A DNA stretch of 64,000 nt, from assembly GCF_014652695.1 (NCBI RefSeq), contig NZ_BMZH01000001.1, positions 248,001 to 312,000 of the forward strand, given 5' to 3'. Shown here in pieces: positions 1-7,415 of the stretch (positions are counted from its first letter, which is position 1; each line of letters begins with the position of its first letter). The position numbers and the translations under genes were made by a program. The DNA is from Algimonas arctica (GTDB taxonomy: Bacteria > Pseudomonadota > Alphaproteobacteria > Caulobacterales > Maricaulaceae). A model generated the notes under the pieces. It was not told where the DNA came from, did not search any database, and saw only the letters and a list, made by a program, of their open reading frames with translations.

Positions 1-2
1 AG

Positions 3-245
3 GCGCTTTCCGGACATAGTTTAGTGTCCAAGACAGAGGCCGCTTTATCGGCAGGATGCGATATTGCTCTGCAATGCTCCGGACAGATGCCCGATATGAT
101 TGACGTCGCCAAAGGCTGTAAACCCCTAGAGGGCAAAGCCTTGGAGCGAGCGAAAATCGCCGAGAATTCAACAAACTATGCGGAAAACTATGATCGGGAA
201 GAGGCCGAAGCGGAGTTTGATAGCATACTGTCGCCCTTCGTATGA
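3..245 (+). CDS. nagZ: Beta-N-acetylhexosaminidase NagZ, C-terminal fragment
   Basis: This is the 3' end of a gene that begins before the window; the frame is open from base 3 to the TGA at 243-245, giving the last 80 residues. The stretch AGCDIALQCSGQMPDMID matches the closing part of glycoside hydrolase family 3 NagZ, which removes GlcNAc from anhydro-muropeptides in cytoplasmic peptidoglycan recycling. The catalytic residues lie upstream and cannot be checked. An internal GTG at 24 is not a real start because the frame stays open to its left. The stop overlaps the scpA start by 4 nt, and nagZ-scpA-scpB is a common alphaproteobacterial order, which supports the call. Confidence 0.85.
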   Translation, partial: ALSGHSLVSKTEAALSAGCDIALQCSGQMPDMIDVAKGCKPLEGKALERAKIAENSTNYAENYDREEAEAEFDSILSPFV

Positions 246-1066
246 TCGTCGTGACGGAAGACTTTGAAGAAGACCTTTTCTTCGACGCCTCGGATGCGGC
301 TGAAGACAGCGAAGATGCGCTTCTGCTGGACATTGATGGGTTTGAGGGTCCGCTTCACTTGCTGCTTGAACTCGCGCGAAAACAGAAAGTCGACCTCGCA
401 CGCGTGTCGATTTTAGAGCTTGCTGAGCAATATTTGCATTTCATCAAAACGGCGCAGGACCTCCGGATTGAGCTGGCCGCTGATTATCTCGTCATGGCCG
501 CGTGGTTGGCCTATCTTAAGTCCCGCTTGATCCTGCCGAGCGAAAAGGCTGAGAACGAAACCCCTGAAGCGCAAGAGCTCGCGGCGATGTTGGCGTTTCG
601 CTTGGAGCGACTGGACGCCATGCGCCGCACGGTCAGCGGCTTGATGCGTTTGCCTAAAACCGGGCAGGAAATTCTTGTGCGCGGCGCGCCTGAAGGCCTT
701 CGATCTCGCACAACGCCTTTGTTCGAAGCAGAACTATTTGATTTATTGAAAGCCTACGGCACGTCCCGAACACGCTCCGCCTTTCAACACCATACATTGC
801 CTAAGCCGAAAGTGCTAAGCATGGAGGAGGCGAGAAATCGATTGAAACGCGCGATGGCAAATACACGCGTGGACTTGTCTCAGTGGACAGAAATGGACAG
901 TTTGATTGATCGCCGTAATTTATCGGATGATGTGCCGCAAAGCTCGGTTAAAGCTTCCTCACTCCTCGCAGGGCTTGAGCTTGCCAAAGAAGGCGATATT
1001 GAACTCCGTCAAACCTCCGCCTTTCAACCCATATATTTGCGGACTACCAATAAGGGCGGATCATGA
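242..1066 (+). CDS. scpA: Segregation and condensation protein A (ScpA)
   Basis: 274 residues. ScpA is the kleisin subunit that bridges the SMC heads in the bacterial condensin complex together with ScpB. After an acidic N-terminus of about 25 residues, the kleisin segment FEGPLHLLLELARKQKVDL is typical, followed by YLVMAAWLAYLKSRLILP. The C-terminal winged-helix part is less distinctive. The ATG overlaps the nagZ stop (ATGA) and the stop overlaps the scpB start, so the three are probably translationally coupled. The partner smc is at 35820-39263 in the same window. Length fits the family. Confidence 0.95.
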   Translation: MIVVTEDFEEDLFFDASDAAEDSEDALLLDIDGFEGPLHLLLELARKQKVDLARVSILELAEQYLHFIKTAQDLRIELAADYLVMAAWLAYLKSRLILPSEKAENETPEAQELAAMLAFRLERLDAMRRTVSGLMRLPKTGQEILVRGAPEGLRSRTTPLFEAELFDLLKAYGTSRTRSAFQHHTLPKPKVLSMEEARNRLKRAMANTRVDLSQWTEMDSLIDRRNLSDDVPQSSVKASSLLAGLELAKEGDIELRQTSAFQPIYLRTTNKGGS

Positions 1067-1815
1067 CCCGACCGACATCAGATCGGCTCGACAAAGCCAC
1101 CGCCGGGATCGAGGACGATATTATTCGACTCTCGGAGCGGTTGAAACAATCAGGTGAGGGAGACCCTCTTCCGCGTGACCTGCGCTTGCTCGAAGCCTTA
1201 CTCTTTGCGGCGTCAGAACCGATTGATGTCGCGACGTTGCGGGATCGGATGCCCAAAGACACAGATGTCGGTATGCTGCTCGCACGGCTGCAACGCGATT
1301 ACGCGGACCGCGGGATCAACCTCGTCTCAATAGCGGACCGGTGGCGCTTTCAAACAGCTCCGGATTTAGCGAGTAATCTCATTGATGTGCGTGAAGCACC
1401 ACGGAAGCTCTCGAAGGCGGCGTTAGAAACACTCGCGATTATTGCCTATCATCAACCCGTCACCCGTGCCGAAATCGAAGATGTGCGTGGTGTGGCTGTC
1501 TCAAAAGGGACTTTGGATGTGCTGATGGAATTGGGCTGGGTTCGCTTGCGGGGCCGCCGCCGAACGCCGGGCCGTCCTGTGACTTATGGCTCAACCGAAG
1601 GGTTTTTGGCCCATTTCAACCTCGAACAGATCAGCGATCTTCCGGGACGTGATGAGTTGAAGGCGGCTGGCTTGCTTGATCCGCGCCTGCCAAAAGACTT
1701 CGAAATGCCGGAGCCATCCATGTTGGATACGTTGCAAAACGACGAAGATCCGCTGGAAATGGACACAGAAGATGCTGAGTTTTTCGCAGATTTCTTGGCG
1801 GATGATGACGATTGA
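1063..1815 (+). CDS. scpB: Segregation and condensation protein B (ScpB)
   Basis: 250 residues. ScpB dimers bind the ScpA kleisin and regulate SMC. The tandem winged-helix fold is signalled by LRLLEALLFAASEPIDV near residue 42 and by LSKAALETLAIIAYHQPVTR, then IEDVRGVAVSKGTLDVL, the most conserved ScpB block. The N-terminal 40 residues and the very acidic C-terminal tail (residues about 215-250, many D/E) are variable regions. The start overlaps the scpA stop by 4 nt. Confidence 0.95.
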   Translation: MTRPTSDRLDKATAGIEDDIIRLSERLKQSGEGDPLPRDLRLLEALLFAASEPIDVATLRDRMPKDTDVGMLLARLQRDYADRGINLVSIADRWRFQTAPDLASNLIDVREAPRKLSKAALETLAIIAYHQPVTRAEIEDVRGVAVSKGTLDVLMELGWVRLRGRRRTPGRPVTYGSTEGFLAHFNLEQISDLPGRDELKAAGLLDPRLPKDFEMPEPSMLDTLQNDEDPLEMDTEDAEFFADFLADDDD

Positions 1816-1893
1816 GTGATATTGCGTCGACAATACCCGCCCAACTGATTGGGCGCGATTGACCCACTGCCTCCCGGCCACTAGAGATAAGCC

Positions 1894-2109
1894 ATGTTAA
1901 CAGCACATCCCATCGGCATCATTGCTATTATCGTTATTGCCTTACTGGTATTTGGCGGACGCGGCAAAATTAGCAATATTATGGGTGACTTGGGTAAGGG
2001 CATTACGTCCTTCAAAAAGGGGCTGAAAGACGAAGTCGGCGATGCAAAGACCGCAGACGTTGACCCAGCCGATGACGCGCTGGACGTTACACCCCGTAAG
2101 AAAGACTAG
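1894..2109 (+). CDS. tatA: Twin-arginine translocase subunit TatA
   Basis: 71 residues. TatA oligomers form the passage for folded proteins in the Tat export pathway. It has one N-terminal membrane helix (about residues 6-20, [15 protein letters not shown]), the hinge GGRGKI, an amphipathic helix ([20 protein letters not shown]) and a charged tail. The first residues MLTAHP differ from the usual MGxxSIWH opening, but the hinge and amphipathic helix are standard. It sits 78 nt after scpB and 9 nt before tatB, so it leads a tatABC unit. Confidence 0.93.
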   Translation: MLTAHPIGIIAIIVIALLVFGGRGKISNIMGDLGKGITSFKKGLKDEVGDAKTADVDPADDALDVTPRKKD

Positions 2110-2118
2110 GCTCAGCCC

Positions 2119-2427
2119 ATGCTCCCGTCCTTCGGTTTCGGGGAAATGGTGGTCATTGTCCTGCTCGCCATTATTGTCGTCGGTCCGAAAGACCTTCCTA
2201 AAGTCATGCGCAAACTCGGCAACTTCATGGCTCGCATTCGCGCGATGGGGCAGGAATTTAAAGATGCGTTCGATGATATGGATGCGGATGATGAGATTAA
2301 ATCTCTACGCGCTGAAATCGAACAAATGAAAAGCCTCGGCTATTTAGATGATGAACTCCAAGACGATATCCTCGATTTGAATACGGAATTGCGTGACGCG
2401 ACTGACCTGTCCTCAGACAAGACATGA
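2119..2427 (+). CDS. tatB: Twin-arginine translocase subunit TatB
   Basis: 102 residues. TatB pairs with TatC to receive twin-arginine signal peptides. The N-terminus MLPSFGFGEMVVIVLLAIIVVGPKD is split here as a membrane helix (FGEMVVIVLLAIIVV) followed by the GPKDLP hinge that separates TatB from TatA. An amphipathic helix and an acidic tail follow (DDMDADDE). The stop overlaps the tatC ATG by 4 nt. Length is on the short side of TatB but complete. Confidence 0.93.
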   Translation: MLPSFGFGEMVVIVLLAIIVVGPKDLPKVMRKLGNFMARIRAMGQEFKDAFDDMDADDEIKSLRAEIEQMKSLGYLDDELQDDILDLNTELRDATDLSSDKT

Positions 2428-3260
2428 CAGACCCGGCTAAATTAGAGACGGATCAACCGGACGCAGATGAGGTCGAATCCTCCCGCGCGCCCTTGCTCGA
2501 ACATCTTAACGAACTCCGCTCCCGCATGATCAAATCGGTTTTGGGCGTTGTGGGCGGGATGATCTTATGTGCGCCGTTTTTGAATTATATTGTCGATTGG
2601 CTGCTGTGGCCGTTTGAGCAAGCGATTATCCGTTACAATGTCCGTATGGTGGATTTGGGCAAGCCTATCCTGGATATGGAAATCATCGCGACGCAGCCGT
2701 TGGAAACCTTCTTTGTGAAGTTAAAGATCGCAATGTTTGGCGGAATCGTGATCGGATTTCCGATCATCGCCTATCAAATTTACCGTTTTGTCGCGCCGGG
2801 GCTGTACAAGAATGAGAAGGGCGCATTTCTCCCCTATCTGATTATGAGCCCGGTTTTGTTCGTCGCGGGGGCGTGCCTCGTTTTCTTCTTTGTCTTTCCT
2901 TTCGTCATGGAATTTGCGTTGGGGCAGCAGGCCATTGGGGGCGGGCAAGAGATCAAGCTTCTGCCGCGGATCGCAGATTATCTTAAACTGTCCACGACGC
3001 TCTTTCTCGCCTTTGGCATGTCGTTCCAACTGCCCGTCATTCTATCGCTTTTGGGGCGCGCAGGGATTGTCAGCGCGGCGCAACTACGCAGTTGGCGCAA
3101 ATATGCGATTTTAGGCATTGCCGTATTCGCTGCGTTCGCGACACCGCCCGACCCGATCACGCAATTCATTCTCGGCGGTGCGATCTACCTGCTGTATGAA
3201 ATATCAATTCTGGCTGTAAAAGCCGTTGAGCGCAAAGCTGAGCCAGATACGCCAGTTTAG
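2424..3260 (+). CDS. tatC: Sec-independent protein translocase TatC
   Basis: 278 residues, multi-spanning membrane protein that recognises the RR signal peptide. Family landmarks are LLEHLNELRSRMIKS before the first helix, YQIYRFVAPGLYKNEK in the second loop, LSTTLFLAFGMSFQLPV and FATPPDPITQFILGGA towards the end. Six membrane segments can be picked out. It is coupled to tatB by an ATGA overlap. In Caulobacter-like genomes serS-surE-pcm often follow; here a LysM gene follows directly. Confidence 0.96.
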   Translation: MTDPAKLETDQPDADEVESSRAPLLEHLNELRSRMIKSVLGVVGGMILCAPFLNYIVDWLLWPFEQAIIRYNVRMVDLGKPILDMEIIATQPLETFFVKLKIAMFGGIVIGFPIIAYQIYRFVAPGLYKNEKGAFLPYLIMSPVLFVAGACLVFFFVFPFVMEFALGQQAIGGGQEIKLLPRIADYLKLSTTLFLAFGMSFQLPVILSLLGRAGIVSAAQLRSWRKYAILGIAVFAAFATPPDPITQFILGGAIYLLYEISILAVKAVERKAEPDTPV

Positions 3261-3316
3261 CGGTTCCTTAACGCTGATAATCTTATCCTTAGCCGAAACA
3301 TTGGATAGGATACGTC

Positions 3317-4090
3317 ATGCGCCAGCTTCTTTTGGTTGCCCTTATTTCATCACTAGCCCCATCGGCTTTCGCACAAGCGCATGATTTATCAGCGCCAACT
3401 GGGTTGATCGTTGAGGCAAACCATCCTGCCGAAGTCACAGCCTCGGTCCAAGTCACGCCCGCAACCTCAGTTACGCCCCCAGCGGTGGCGAAAACCGAAC
3501 TGCAAAAAGAGGCTGAACGCATTGCCGTTTTCCGGAACGCAATGGGCCTTGATAATCCTACGCCCAGCCCCGTTTTGACACCAACTCCGCTTCAGGCAAA
3601 TTCTGTTCAGGCTCCCGCGGCGCCAAACGGGCTGCAACCGATGAAACTTTACGACACACCTGCGACAGGCGTGGTCCACACAGTCGTCAAAAAAGACACG
3701 CTTTATAATATCTCTAAACGCTACGGCGTGACGGTCGTTGAACTCAAGCAGGCGAACCAACTTAGTGGCTCCGCTATTCAACTTGGACAAAACTTGCTGA
3801 TCCCCGTCCAGAAACAGGTTGTGGCGGCGAACACCCCCAACCTTCGCACGGTAACGCAGCCCATCGCCCCAGCGCTGGAGACTGAAACAGACACGAAATT
3901 AGCAGCGGACCCTGTCCATCGACGGATCATGGCCTATGCTGTTTTGTCCGGGGATACGCTGGCGGCGATTGCGCGGCGGACCTGTGTTTCGGAAGATCGG
4001 CTCATCAGTGGAAACGATTTGTCTAACCCTGACAAACTCAGTCCGGGGCATATGCTGTCACTTCCTGAGGACCATTGTCTAGCGCAATAG
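3317..4090 (+). CDS. Secreted protein with two LysM domains
   Basis: 257 residues. A signal peptide (MRQLLLVALISSLAPSAFA, residues 1-19) leads into a Pro/Thr/Ala-rich linker. Two LysM modules follow: about residues 115-161 (HTVVKKDTLYNISKRYGVTV) and about 207-253 (YAVLSGDTLAAIARRTCV). LysM binds the glycan backbone of peptidoglycan, so the protein should sit in the periplasm or cell wall. In related genomes the gene between tat/surE/pcm and yajC usually encodes LysM plus an M23 endopeptidase; no M23 domain or HxH motif is present here. AGGA about 6 nt upstream supports the ATG. Confidence 0.85.
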   Translation: MRQLLLVALISSLAPSAFAQAHDLSAPTGLIVEANHPAEVTASVQVTPATSVTPPAVAKTELQKEAERIAVFRNAMGLDNPTPSPVLTPTPLQANSVQAPAAPNGLQPMKLYDTPATGVVHTVVKKDTLYNISKRYGVTVVELKQANQLSGSAIQLGQNLLIPVQKQVVAANTPNLRTVTQPIAPALETETDTKLAADPVHRRIMAYAVLSGDTLAAIARRTCVSEDRLISGNDLSNPDKLSPGHMLSLPEDHCLAQ

Positions 4091-4121
4091 CGTTTAATCC
4101 CCGTCATCCTGACGCGATTGC

Positions 4122-4149
4122 TTGCGGATAGCGCGATCGCCCTTATATA
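4122..4149 (+). promoter_or_regulatory. Possible sigma70-type promoter for yajC-secDF
   Basis: TTGCGG at 4122-4127 and TATATA at 4144-4149 are separated by 16 nt and lie about 60 nt before the yajC start. The fit to TTGACA/TATAAT is only fair, so this is a candidate, not a firm call. Confidence 0.3.
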
Positions 4150-4166
4150 GCCGCCAAACACTCATT

Positions 4167-4187
4167 GTCGGAGAGTCTCTCTCCGAC
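4167..4187 (+). other. Perfect 9-bp hairpin carrying a GANTC site, yajC leader
   Basis: GTCGGAGAG and CTCTCCGAC form a perfect 9-bp stem around a TCT loop, 23 nt before the yajC ATG. No T-run follows, so it is not a standard terminator. The sequence GAGTC (4173-4177) inside it is a GANTC site, the target of the CcrM methylase encoded at 42420-43580. It could be a leader-RNA stem, a methylation-sensitive site, or both. Confidence 0.5.
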
Positions 4188-4210
4188 ACGACTTGCAGGC
4201 GGAGCCTCCT

Positions 4211-4537
4211 ATGTTCATGACGCTGATCCAACAGGCCACTCCAGCAGGCGGGGCGGGAACAGCCGTCGGTGGCCAGTTCCTGATGCTCGCCGTCATCGGC
4301 TTGATTTTCTACTTCCTGCTCATTCGTCCGCAAAGCCAGCGGATGAAAAAGCACAAGGCGATGCTGAGTGAAATTGCGAGAGGCGATGAAATCGTCACCA
4401 ATGGCGGTTTGATCGGCAAGGTCAAAAAAGTCTCTGACGATGACCTGACGATCACTGTGGCCACAAATGTTGATGTGAAGGTCGTTCGGACCATGATTGC
4501 GGATGTGCGTAATCGCAAATCCGCTGCGAACGATTAG
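4211..4537 (+). CDS. yajC: Preprotein translocase subunit YajC
   Basis: 108 residues. YajC is a small single-pass membrane protein that associates with SecDF. One membrane helix (about residues 20-40, FLMLAVIGLIFYFLLIRPQ) is followed by the cytoplasmic signature RPQSQRMKKHKAMLSEI and GDEIVTNGGLIGKVKKV. The ATG at 4211 is chosen because GGAG lies 6 nt upstream; a TTG at 4193 would extend it by six residues without a better ribosome site. secD begins 11 nt after its stop. Confidence 0.95.
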   Translation: MFMTLIQQATPAGGAGTAVGGQFLMLAVIGLIFYFLLIRPQSQRMKKHKAMLSEIARGDEIVTNGGLIGKVKKVSDDDLTITVATNVDVKVVRTMIADVRNRKSAAND

Positions 4538-4548
4538 GCCCGGCGTCG

Positions 4549-6186
4549 ATGCTATTTTTCTCGCGCTGGAAGACGTTCTTCATCATCGGGCTGGTTGCGC
4601 TCGGCATTATATTTGCCGCGCCCAACGCGATGAAGCCTGAGACACGAGCGAACCTTCCAGGGTTCATGCAGAAAACGATCAACCTCGGCCTCGATTTGCA
4701 GGGCGGGGCGCACATGCTGCTCGAAGTCGATTTGTCGAGCGTGCTGCAACAAGCGCTGGTGAATGAACGCACAGGTATTCTCACCGAGCTCCGCGACTCA
4801 AACCTTCGTGCCGATACGATTCGAATAACGAACGGTATTGTTGTTGGTAAAATGCGCCGCGCCGAAGATCAGGCCGCAGCCTTGGATATTGTTCGCGCGT
4901 TGAGTGTCCCTGTTGACCCGTCGCAGATTGGCTCTCCGAAAACAACAATTGTCACACCTGTCGGGAATGACGGTTTTTCAGTTGAAATCACAGCCGCGCA
5001 AATTGAATTCATCCGTAAACGCACGATTGATCAGTCGATCGAAGTGCTGCGTGACCGGATTGATCCGTCGGGGACAACAGAAATGACGTTGGTTCGCGAA
5101 GGCGATGACCGCATTTTGCTACAAGTTCCCGGTGCCAAAAACATCGACGAAATCAAGGCTGCCATTAATAAGACGGCCAACCTGTCTTTCCACTTGGTCC
5201 ACGGCGACAGCAACAATGAGCGGGCTTTGCGTCAAGCGATGGAAACATTCGACCCTGTTACGGGTGAAGCGCGCTTAGCCAGTATTGGGACGCGCTATTT
5301 CCCCAATGAAGATGGCGCTGGCGGTCTGATTGTTGAAGAAAGCACGCGGATCACGGGGGAGTGTCTTGAGAATAGCTCGCCGGGTGTTGATCCGGACCGG
5401 GGCAATCCGATTGTGAACTTCAAGTTTAATTTCCGTTGTTCCCGCCTATTTGGTGAGATGACAGCACGAAACATTGGTCGTCCCTTCGCCGTTGTTTTGG
5501 ACGGTCAGATTATCACGGCACCGAATATCCGGTCGGCTATCACGGGTGGACGTGGTTATATTGAAGGTAGCTTCACGCCTGACTCCGCGTCTGAACTGTC
5601 CCGCCTCCTAAACGCCGGCGCGCTTCCAGCAAAGCTCTTGATCGTCGAAGAACGCACGGTCTCTGCTGAGTTGGGTGAAGCGTCGATCCGCGCCGGGCAG
5701 GTGGCATCTGTCATCGGTCTTTTGGGTGTGGCGATCTTTATGTGGCTCTCTTACGGACTCCGTTTTGGGACAATTGCTGTCTTAGCACTGGCAACGAACA
5801 TTGCCTTGATTGCGGCGGCCCTTACGATTTTGGGTGCGACACTGACCTTGCCCGGGATTGCCGGGATTATCCTGACGATCGGGATGGCGGTGGATGCAAA
5901 CGTGTTGATTTTCGAACGTATTCGCGAAGAAACTTACAATGGTCGTCCGCCTGTCAACGCGATTGAGACGGGCTATCGCCGCTCTCTTGCGCCGATTTTG
6001 GATGCCAACATCACAACAATGATCGCGGCGATCACTCTTTATTTTGTTGGCTCAGGCCCGGTTCGCGGCTTTGCCGTGACGCTGGCCATCGGGATTGTCA
6101 CGTCGGTCTTTACCGCCGTTGTCTTTGCCCGCTTGCTGACGGCAACATGGTTGCGCGGGACGCGACCTAAAACATTGCCGATCTAG
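4549..6186 (+). CDS. secD: Protein translocase subunit SecD
   Basis: 545 residues. SecD works with SecF as a proton-driven RND-type motor that helps pull proteins through SecYEG. The N-terminal membrane helix is followed by INLGLDLQGGAHMLLEV, the classic SecD entry motif. A large periplasmic domain follows, including RDRIDPSGTTE and the AVVLDGQIITAPNI block. Five more membrane segments lie in the last 180 residues, with AGIILTIGMAVDANVLIFER and the FAVTLAIGIVTSVFTA block. It is between yajC and secF (9-nt gap), a standard cluster. Confidence 0.97.
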   Translation: MLFFSRWKTFFIIGLVALGIIFAAPNAMKPETRANLPGFMQKTINLGLDLQGGAHMLLEVDLSSVLQQALVNERTGILTELRDSNLRADTIRITNGIVVGKMRRAEDQAAALDIVRALSVPVDPSQIGSPKTTIVTPVGNDGFSVEITAAQIEFIRKRTIDQSIEVLRDRIDPSGTTEMTLVREGDDRILLQVPGAKNIDEIKAAINKTANLSFHLVHGDSNNERALRQAMETFDPVTGEARLASIGTRYFPNEDGAGGLIVEESTRITGECLENSSPGVDPDRGNPIVNFKFNFRCSRLFGEMTARNIGRPFAVVLDGQIITAPNIRSAITGGRGYIEGSFTPDSASELSRLLNAGALPAKLLIVEERTVSAELGEASIRAGQVASVIGLLGVAIFMWLSYGLRFGTIAVLALATNIALIAAALTILGATLTLPGIAGIILTIGMAVDANVLIFERIREETYNGRPPVNAIETGYRRSLAPILDANITTMIAAITLYFVGSGPVRGFAVTLAIGIVTSVFTAVVFARLLTATWLRGTRPKTLPI

Positions 6187-6195
6187 GATAAGACT

Positions 6196-7215
6196 ATGCG
6201 TGATATTTCACTCGTCAAATTCCTGCCGGTTGAGCCGCGCGTTCCATTCGTCAAATTACGAATTGGTGCGGCTGTTTTGTCAACTATCGCAGTTGTCTTT
6301 TCGCTGTTTCTGTTTCTTACAAACGGATTGAATTACGGCATCGATTTTTCTGGGGGCGTTGTCACGACCGTAGATTTCGGACAGGCTCCGCCGTCTGACG
6401 TGCAGGGTTTGGTGCAAGAAGAGTTCACGGGATCGACGGTGCAGAATATTTCGCAACCTGCGGGTTCTGCCATCATGTACGATTATCTGCGTATTAGTCT
6501 GCCGTTGCAAGATGAAGACTTGGCAACCGAGGGTGAGACGGCTGATGCTGATGAAATCAGACAGGCTCAGACGGATGCTCAACAGATTGCTCAAAAAGAG
6601 CTGATTGATTTCCTTGAGAGCCGATATGAAACGGTCCGTATTGATGCGACGGAAACTGTGTCCGGCAAGGTTTCGGGTGAACTCCGTCGCAAAGGTCTGC
6701 TCGCGGTCATTCTCGCGCTTGGCTTTGTTCTTGCCTACATCTGGTTCCGATTCGAGTGGCAATTCGGTGCGGGCGCGGTTGTTGCGCTGTTGCACGATGT
6801 TATTTTGACGCTCGGTGTGTTCGAGCTGTTCCAGATCGAATTTAACCTCGCCATTATCGCTGCTATCCTGACCATTGTCGGGTATTCATTGAACGATACG
6901 GTGATCGTTTATGACCGTATTCGTGAAAACCTCCGCAAGTTTAAGAAAATGCCTTTGGTCGACATCATTAATGTGTCGATTAATGATACGCTGAGCCGGA
7001 CTATTTTGACGTCTGTCACCACATTACTTGCTCTGACAGCTCTTTTCATTCTCGGTGGACCGGGTCTGCGCGGATTCTCATTCGCGATGATCTGGGGCGT
7101 GATTGTTGGGACTTACTCGTCAATCTTTGTCGCCAGCCCGATGTTGCTTATGCTCAACCTTAAGCGCGGGTCTCGGGTCGACGCGCCGAAAGACGCCGAA
7201 TCCCAGACGGCGTAA
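6196..7215 (+). CDS. secF: Protein translocase subunit SecF
   Basis: 339 residues, partner of SecD. LNYGIDFSGGVVTTVDF near residue 48 is the SecF hallmark, and VGYSLNDTVIVYDRIRENLR near residue 230 is the conserved membrane-domain motif. Six membrane segments are visible. A stretch rich in acidic residues and glutamine (about residues 108-135) inside the periplasmic loop makes it slightly longer than the shortest family members. Downstream is a strong hairpin (7226-7247), not another sec gene. Confidence 0.97.
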   Translation: MRDISLVKFLPVEPRVPFVKLRIGAAVLSTIAVVFSLFLFLTNGLNYGIDFSGGVVTTVDFGQAPPSDVQGLVQEEFTGSTVQNISQPAGSAIMYDYLRISLPLQDEDLATEGETADADEIRQAQTDAQQIAQKELIDFLESRYETVRIDATETVSGKVSGELRRKGLLAVILALGFVLAYIWFRFEWQFGAGAVVALLHDVILTLGVFELFQIEFNLAIIAAILTIVGYSLNDTVIVYDRIRENLRKFKKMPLVDIINVSINDTLSRTILTSVTTLLALTALFILGGPGLRGFSFAMIWGVIVGTYSSIFVASPMLLMLNLKRGSRVDAPKDAESQTA

Positions 7216-7225
7216 TATTGATCAC

Positions 7226-7247
7226 GGCGACGCTGCGCTGCGTCGCC
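7226..7247 (+). other. GC-rich hairpin after secF
   Basis: GGCGACGC and GCGTCGCC form a perfect 8-bp stem around TGCGCT, 11 nt after the secF stop. No T-tract follows, so it may act as an mRNA-end stabiliser or a weak terminator. The rest of the 200-nt gap to 7416 holds a TATAAT on each strand (7321-7326 plus, 7250-7255 minus), neither with a convincing -35 box. Confidence 0.4.
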
Positions 7248-7415
7248 GGATTATAGGGACCCCGTTCCGCCTCAAACGTTGAGGTCGGGCTGTCTCCCGA
7301 AAAAAACCCATAGACGGGCCTATAATAAGGTGGAGCCGGAACATAGCTCACGCTAACGGCTCGCGCGGGTTTCAAAAACCTCGACAATTGTAAACGCGAG
7401 CGCCACAGTCGCGCT

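Noticed and set aside
7160-7387. Minus-strand 75-aa ORF after secF
   Set aside because: It overlaps the secF end and the hairpin, and has no ribosome site or family pattern.
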